64,000 nt of DNA. Source: Algoriphagus faecimaris (GTDB taxonomy: Bacteria; Bacteroidota; Bacteroidia; Cytophagales; Cyclobacteriaceae). Position 1 is the stretch's first letter, and every line of letters begins with the position of its first letter. The position numbers and the translations under genes were made by a program. Shown here in pieces: positions 59,836 through 64,000 of the stretch. The notes below the pieces were generated by a model. It saw nothing but the letters and a program-made list of their open reading frames with translations, was not told the origin of the DNA and did no database searches. The stretch spans positions 1 through 64,000 of the forward strand of contig NZ_FNAC01000011.1 of the NCBI RefSeq assembly GCF_900101705.1. The letters run 5' to 3'.

Positions 59836-60579
59836 TTGAAAAAGGTCAATTTTCAGATTATCAGTCTTTTGCTTCTATTTTGTTTGATTCTCTGTACATC
59901 AGAGCTCAAAGCACAAAAGTATGAAATAGGCGGAGGATTGGGTACAACGGCTTATACCGGAGATATCCTTAGACAAATTGACCTTGACCATTTAGGTCTT
60001 CAAGGAACGTTGTTTGGCAAGAGAAATTTTGACAATGTGTGGTCGCTGAGAGTAGGACTTACACTGGGTACTTTGAGGGCCACAGATAGCGTGCGTCCGC
60101 TTGACCTGGCTATGGAGAGAAGAGATGCTCGATTTAGAGGAGGATTTCTGGAAGGTTCTGCCGTGATGGAATTCAATTTTCTGGATTTCCTACGCAATGA
60201 CTCCGAGTTCTTCTGGTCACCCTACGCCTTCTTTGGCATAGGATATACTCATCTTTTTTCGAAAGGAAATACCTATGCTTTCAATGTCTCCGAAAGGTAC
60301 AATGTAGGCACGGTGGTAATTCCATTTGGAGGTGGGGTGAAGTACAGGCTGAATGATCGATGGACCCTCGCAGTAGAGGCCGGAATCAGAGCTACCTTTA
60401 CTGACTATTTGGATAAAATAGACAGCAGCACTCCTCCTATTCCCAGGTTTCAGGATCCTGCAAACCCTGACCAAGCCTATGGAATCAATTATGGCAATCC
60501 TTATGATAAAGATTGGTATTATTTTTTAGGAGTTAGTTTGAGCTATACCTTTGCAAGTACAAAATGCTACGCCTATTAA
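59836..60579 (+). CDS. PorG-like T9SS outer-membrane protein (DUF6089)
   Basis: A 247-residue beta-barrel protein with a signal peptide (KKVNFQIISLLLLFCLILCTSELKAQ) and the DUF6089 core: YEIGGGLGTTAYTGDI, a YAFFGIGYTHLF strand and the final FLGVSLSYTFAST. In P. gingivalis PorG is a T9SS component that binds the PorKN ring to the outer membrane. The start is uncertain: TTG at 59836 (chosen because the signal peptide fits) or GTG at 59809. It sits just before uppS and BamA, the normal arrangement in this phylum. Confidence 0.83.
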   Translation: MKKVNFQIISLLLLFCLILCTSELKAQKYEIGGGLGTTAYTGDILRQIDLDHLGLQGTLFGKRNFDNVWSLRVGLTLGTLRATDSVRPLDLAMERRDARFRGGFLEGSAVMEFNFLDFLRNDSEFFWSPYAFFGIGYTHLFSKGNTYAFNVSERYNVGTVVIPFGGGVKYRLNDRWTLAVEAGIRATFTDYLDKIDSSTPPIPRFQDPANPDQAYGINYGNPYDKDWYYFLGVSLSYTFASTKCYAY

Positions 60580-60661
60580 TTAATTGAGTCCTAGGCTGAA
60601 TTATTGGAAAAGAAATAGCATTTTTGTACCTCCAAAAAAGTAAGGTATCGGAACCCAAGTA

Positions 60662-61399
60662 ATGAAGGAAGTACTAGACCGAGAGCGGATCCCCAGACAT
60701 ATTGCAATCATCATGGATGGAAATGGCCGATGGGCCAAGAAAAAAGGCGCCATGAGGATATTTGGTCATCGACATGCCATTCAAGCAGTCAAAGATGCCA
60801 TAGAAGGAGCTGAAAACCTTGGAGTAGAGTATCTTACCCTGTTTTCCTTTTCTACAGAAAACTGGTCCCGCCCCCAAGAAGAAGTCAACGGTCTGATGGA
60901 GCTTTTGGTGAAAACAATCACCGACGAGGTCCCTATGATGATGAAAAATAACATTCGTCTGGAAAGTATCGGAGATCTCGACAGTTTACCCCCTACGGCT
61001 TACGACAAACTCATGGAGGCAAAGAAAACTACCTCCACCAATAATGGGCTTACAGTCATCCTAGCCCTAAGCTACAGTGGTCAATGGGAACTCGCCCAAG
61101 CGACCAAACGCATTGCTCAAAAAATCTCGGAAGGAACACTGACGGTGGAAGAAATCACCCAAAAGGTCGTCGCTGATCACTTAGAAACAGCTGGAATCCC
61201 TGATCCTGAATTGATGATCAGAACCAGCGGAGAGTTTCGTATCAGCAATTTCCTTTTGTGGCAATTGGCCTATACGGAGTTACATTTTACTCCAGTACTT
61301 TGGCCGGATTTCAGAAGGGAGCATTTGATAGCCGCTATTGTGGATTATCAAAATAGAGAAAGAAGGTTTGGAAAAACCGGAGAGCAAGTTAAATCTTAA
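60662..61399 (+). CDS. uppS: isoprenyl transferase (undecaprenyl diphosphate synthase type)
   Basis: A 245-residue cis-prenyltransferase making the lipid carrier for peptidoglycan and O-antigen. The catalytic Asp19 is in IIMDGNGRWAKK, and LTLFSFSTENWSRP and IRTSGEFRISNFLLWQ follow as usual. The typical ELYFT-like element here is ELHFTPVLWPDF. Length is standard. The gap to the BamA gene is 7 bp. Confidence 0.96.
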   Translation: MKEVLDRERIPRHIAIIMDGNGRWAKKKGAMRIFGHRHAIQAVKDAIEGAENLGVEYLTLFSFSTENWSRPQEEVNGLMELLVKTITDEVPMMMKNNIRLESIGDLDSLPPTAYDKLMEAKKTTSTNNGLTVILALSYSGQWELAQATKRIAQKISEGTLTVEEITQKVVADHLETAGIPDPELMIRTSGEFRISNFLLWQLAYTELHFTPVLWPDFRREHLIAAIVDYQNRERRFGKTGEQVKS

Positions 61400-61406
61400 G
61401 TAATTA

Positions 61407-64000
61407 ATGAAAAGAAGTTTATTGATCCTGTTTTGTCTGATTTGGACAACGGCAGCCGTGGCGCAAATTCGCCTCGGCCAAAGCCGCTATACTTCTCCCA
61501 GACCCGTGGATATTTTGGAGCTAAACTACTCCAAACCACAAACTTTTAGAATCGCTGAAATCAAAGCAGTCGGTTTGTCCACCTTGGATGAAACTGCCAT
61601 CATTTCTCTTTCAGGCCTTAAAGTGGATGACCGGATCGAAGTGCCCGGTGATGCAATTTCCTCTGCCTTGAAAAAATTATGGGGACAGGGAATCATCGGC
61701 GATGTAAAAATCCTAGTGACCAAAATTGAGGGAGAAGACATCTATTTGTTGCTTGACCTAACAGAACGTCCCAGATTTTCTAGGGTAGAGTTTACCGGAG
61801 TCAATAAGACACAAGAAGGCGAACTTCGCGACAAAGTAAACATCAGAGGTAGAGTAGTCCGTGAGGATGTCATGAACACGGCACAGCGGAATATCGAAAA
61901 ATATTTTCTGGATAAAGGCTTTTTGAATACCGACGTGAAAATCGTGCAGGTAAGAGATACCACCTTACCCAATTCGGTGAAATTACGATTTGATATTGAC
62001 CCCAAAACCAAAGTCAAAATCAACGAAATTCGAGTTTTTGGAAATGATGAAATCTCAGACTCAAGAGTTAAGAAGAAGTTAAAGAAGACAAAAGAGCATG
62101 CTCGTGTTGCAGTGTTTAGAGATGTCTATTCGAGACTCACGGCGGCCACGCCTAGTGATATTGCCCAAGCTGCGCTTTACACCGACTCTGTCTCTCAAAA
62201 TGATGTGAAAACCTACATCAATAAAAACTTTAAGCTCAATTTCTTTAACGGATCGAAATACATTCCAAAGGAATACAGAAACGATAAGGAAAATGTCATC
62301 AGCTTCTACCAAAGTCAAGGCTTTAGAGATGTCAAAATCCTAGAAGACTCTGTCTATGATTACAGTGAAGAGAAAATCAATATTGATCTAGAACTGGAGG
62401 AAGGGCGAAAATACTTCTATAGAAATATCACTTTCGAAGGAAACTTCATTCATCCTGATGAAATCCTATTGGCTCGATTGGGCATCCAAAAAGGCGATGT
62501 CTATAACAAAGAGAAACTGGATAAGCGGCTGAACTATGATCCCCAAAGAGGAGACGATGTGAGTTCTTTGTACCAGGATGACGGATACCTCTTTTTTAAC
62601 ATAGATCCAGTAGAGGTCAATGTCATGGGCGACTCGATCGACTTGGAGATGCGGATATTTGAAGGCCCACAGGTAACGGTGAATTCAGTAAGAATCAAGG
62701 GTAACGAACGGACCTCAGACCATGTAGTCATGCGGGAAATCCGAATCCTTCCCGGACAAAAATTCAGTAGAAAAGATCTCGTAAGAACCATCAGGGAACT
62801 TTCTCAGCTAGGTTATTTTGATCCTGAAAAAATCAATCCAGACCTGAGGCCTAATTTCGAAGCGGCTACGGTGGATATCACCTTTGAGCTGGAAGAGCGA
62901 CCTAATGACCAAATCGAACTCTCCGGAGGATGGGGCGGATTCTTTGGGTTCGTCGGTACGGTAGGACTAGTCTTCAATAACTTCTCACTGAAAAATATAG
63001 GCAACTTTGACAAATGGGATCCACTTCCTGTCGGTGACGGTCAGAAGCTATCCTTAAGAGTTCAAGCCAATGGCCGATCCTTCCAAAACTACTCCGTATC
63101 CCTAACAGAACCATGGTTTGGAGGTAAAAAACCAAATGCACTGAGTTTTAGCTTTAACCACTCTGTACAACGGCAAGTAGACTTCTTCAATCAAAACAAT
63201 TTTGGAAACGAGCTAGGCTTCTTTAAGATTACGGGAGCTACATTAGGCTTGGCACGAAGAGTTACCTGGCCTGATGATTACTTCAGCATAAGTAACTCTA
63301 TCCAATTCCAGATTTATGAATTCGATCAGTTTGGTACTTCCTTTGGTTTGAGCTACCCCACTGGAAAGTCTAATAGCTTAACCTTCAATAATACCATTTC
63401 GAGAAACAACGTGGATAGCCCGATATATCCAAGATTCGGTTCTAGCTTTACCCTATCCACCTCGTTGACGCCACCTTACTCTTCTTTAAATCAGAATATT
63501 TCCAGCGAAACCCCCGATGAGGAAAAGTACAAATGGCTCGAATACCACAAGTGGATGTTTGATGCCAGCGTTTACACTCCGCTCTTTGGATCCAATAAAT
63601 TCGTAGCTAGTGCTAGGGCACACATGGGCTTCCTGGGATCCTATGGACAGCGAATAGGTATGATCCCACTGGAGCGATTTGTAATGGGAGGTGATGGTAT
63701 GACCTTTAACAACTTTGCTCTCGGCCAAGAAATCATCGGTCTCCGTGGCTATGAAAACCAATCCATCACTCCAGGTAGAGAAACAAGAGGAACGGAAAAT
63801 CCTGATCCGTTTGGAGGTATCGTGTACAACAAATACGTGATGGAATTGAGATTCTTGGTATCTCCTAACCCTTCTGCTACCATCTTCCTTTTGGGATTTG
63901 CAGAAGCGGGAAACAACTGGGGATCCTATCGTGACTTTAACCCTTATGATTTGAAAAAATCTGCAGGTTTAGGTGCTAGAATCTTTATGCCTGCCTTTGG
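61407..64000 (+). CDS. bamA: outer-membrane assembly protein BamA, 3' end outside the window
   Basis: At least 864 codons from ATG 61407 without a stop up to the window edge. The signal peptide is about 1-20 (ending VAQI). POTRA domains follow (IAEIKAVGLSTLDETAI, RFSRVEFTGVN, VKINEIRVFGNDEISDSRV, FYRNITFEGNFIHPDEIL, VNSVRIKGNERTSDHVVMREI) and then the Omp85 barrel (GGWGGFFGFVGTVGL onward, with the GLRGYENQSI lid-lock segment). It inserts beta-barrel proteins. Longer than E. coli BamA in its POTRA linkers, as usual in Bacteroidota. Only the last part of the barrel is missing. Confidence 0.94.
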   Translation, partial: MKRSLLILFCLIWTTAAVAQIRLGQSRYTSPRPVDILELNYSKPQTFRIAEIKAVGLSTLDETAIISLSGLKVDDRIEVPGDAISSALKKLWGQGIIGDVKILVTKIEGEDIYLLLDLTERPRFSRVEFTGVNKTQEGELRDKVNIRGRVVREDVMNTAQRNIEKYFLDKGFLNTDVKIVQVRDTTLPNSVKLRFDIDPKTKVKINEIRVFGNDEISDSRVKKKLKKTKEHARVAVFRDVYSRLTAATPSDIAQAALYTDSVSQNDVKTYINKNFKLNFFNGSKYIPKEYRNDKENVISFYQSQGFRDVKILEDSVYDYSEEKINIDLELEEGRKYFYRNITFEGNFIHPDEILLARLGIQKGDVYNKEKLDKRLNYDPQRGDDVSSLYQDDGYLFFNIDPVEVNVMGDSIDLEMRIFEGPQVTVNSVRIKGNERTSDHVVMREIRILPGQKFSRKDLVRTIRELSQLGYFDPEKINPDLRPNFEAATVDITFELEERPNDQIELSGGWGGFFGFVGTVGLVFNNFSLKNIGNFDKWDPLPVGDGQKLSLRVQANGRSFQNYSVSLTEPWFGGKKPNALSFSFNHSVQRQVDFFNQNNFGNELGFFKITGATLGLARRVTWPDDYFSISNSIQFQIYEFDQFGTSFGLSYPTGKSNSLTFNNTISRNNVDSPIYPRFGSSFTLSTSLTPPYSSLNQNISSETPDEEKYKWLEYHKWMFDASVYTPLFGSNKFVASARAHMGFLGSYGQRIGMIPLERFVMGGDGMTFNNFALGQEIIGLRGYENQSITPGRETRGTENPDPFGGIVYNKYVMELRFLVSPNPSATIFLLGFAEAGNNWGSYRDFNPYDLKKSAGLGARIFMPAF

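Overview
The window looks like the chromosome of a free-living Bacteroidota, most likely order Cytophagales (Cyclobacteriaceae/Algoriphagus-like). Evidence: a type IX secretion (T9SS)/gliding gene set (gldKLMN, a PorP/SprF-type protein, PorW/SprE, a PorG-like DUF6089 protein), F-ATPase genes without atpD/atpC alongside, a long NusB, many lipoprotein signal peptides, and TAnnTTTG-type -7 promoter boxes. GC content is moderate. I see no rRNA, tRNA, CRISPR array, prophage or intact insertion sequence. The taxonomic call is an inference from gene content.

Layout. 1-604: a gene-poor end with a structured, U-tract-terminated RNA-like segment and a small membrane ORF. 604-3970: an M15-like/DUF5715 protein, an M20 peptidase and a DUF6922/AbiEii toxin-antitoxin-like pair. 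3962-9943: a hydroxyproline catabolism cluster (AraC regulator divergent from DapA-like deaminase, ketoglutarate semialdehyde dehydrogenase, 4-hydroxyproline epimerase, D-amino-acid oxidase) whose spacers hold two families of palindromic repeats. 9944-13817: an accessory island with DoxX, a STAND-like ATPase behind four 14-bp repeats, and a minus-strand pair encoding an HNH nuclease and a methyltransferase-HIT fusion. 13913-19759: atpG-A-H-F-E-B plus two small membrane proteins (minus). 19892-26687: PorW/SprE, PBP1A, UvrC. 26703-35988: eight minus-strand genes in the transcription order BamA/TamA-like, DUF4271, HemD-like, PorP/SprF, GldK, GldL, GldM, GldN. 36033-43894: HemW, DUF721, a SpoIIE/STAS/RsbW-type partner-switching trio and two SurA-like prolyl isomerases. 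43939-46132: a charged coiled-coil protein and an ABC exporter (minus). 46282-51409: leucine dehydrogenase, NusB, YtxH, DUF1573, YajC, YbbR, CoaE. 51404-55804 (minus): an NTF2-like protein, the peroxiredoxin/thioredoxin/DUF6952 operon, SerS and a lipoprotein. 55867-64000: an iron-dependent dioxygenase, chromate transporter, CBS protein, NAD kinase, PorG-like OMP, UppS and a BamA truncated by the window end.

How it fits together. Much of the window serves the envelope: the T9SS motor and periplasmic ring, its outer-membrane parts, BamA, SurA-like chaperones, UppS and PBP1A. The hydroxyproline cluster should feed a collagen-type imino acid into 2-oxoglutarate. The most novel-looking content is in the accessory island (HNH plus methyltransferase-HIT; the repeat-fronted ATPase), the HemD-like and DUF4271 genes inside the T9SS array, the structured RNA at the left edge and the dispersed palindromes.
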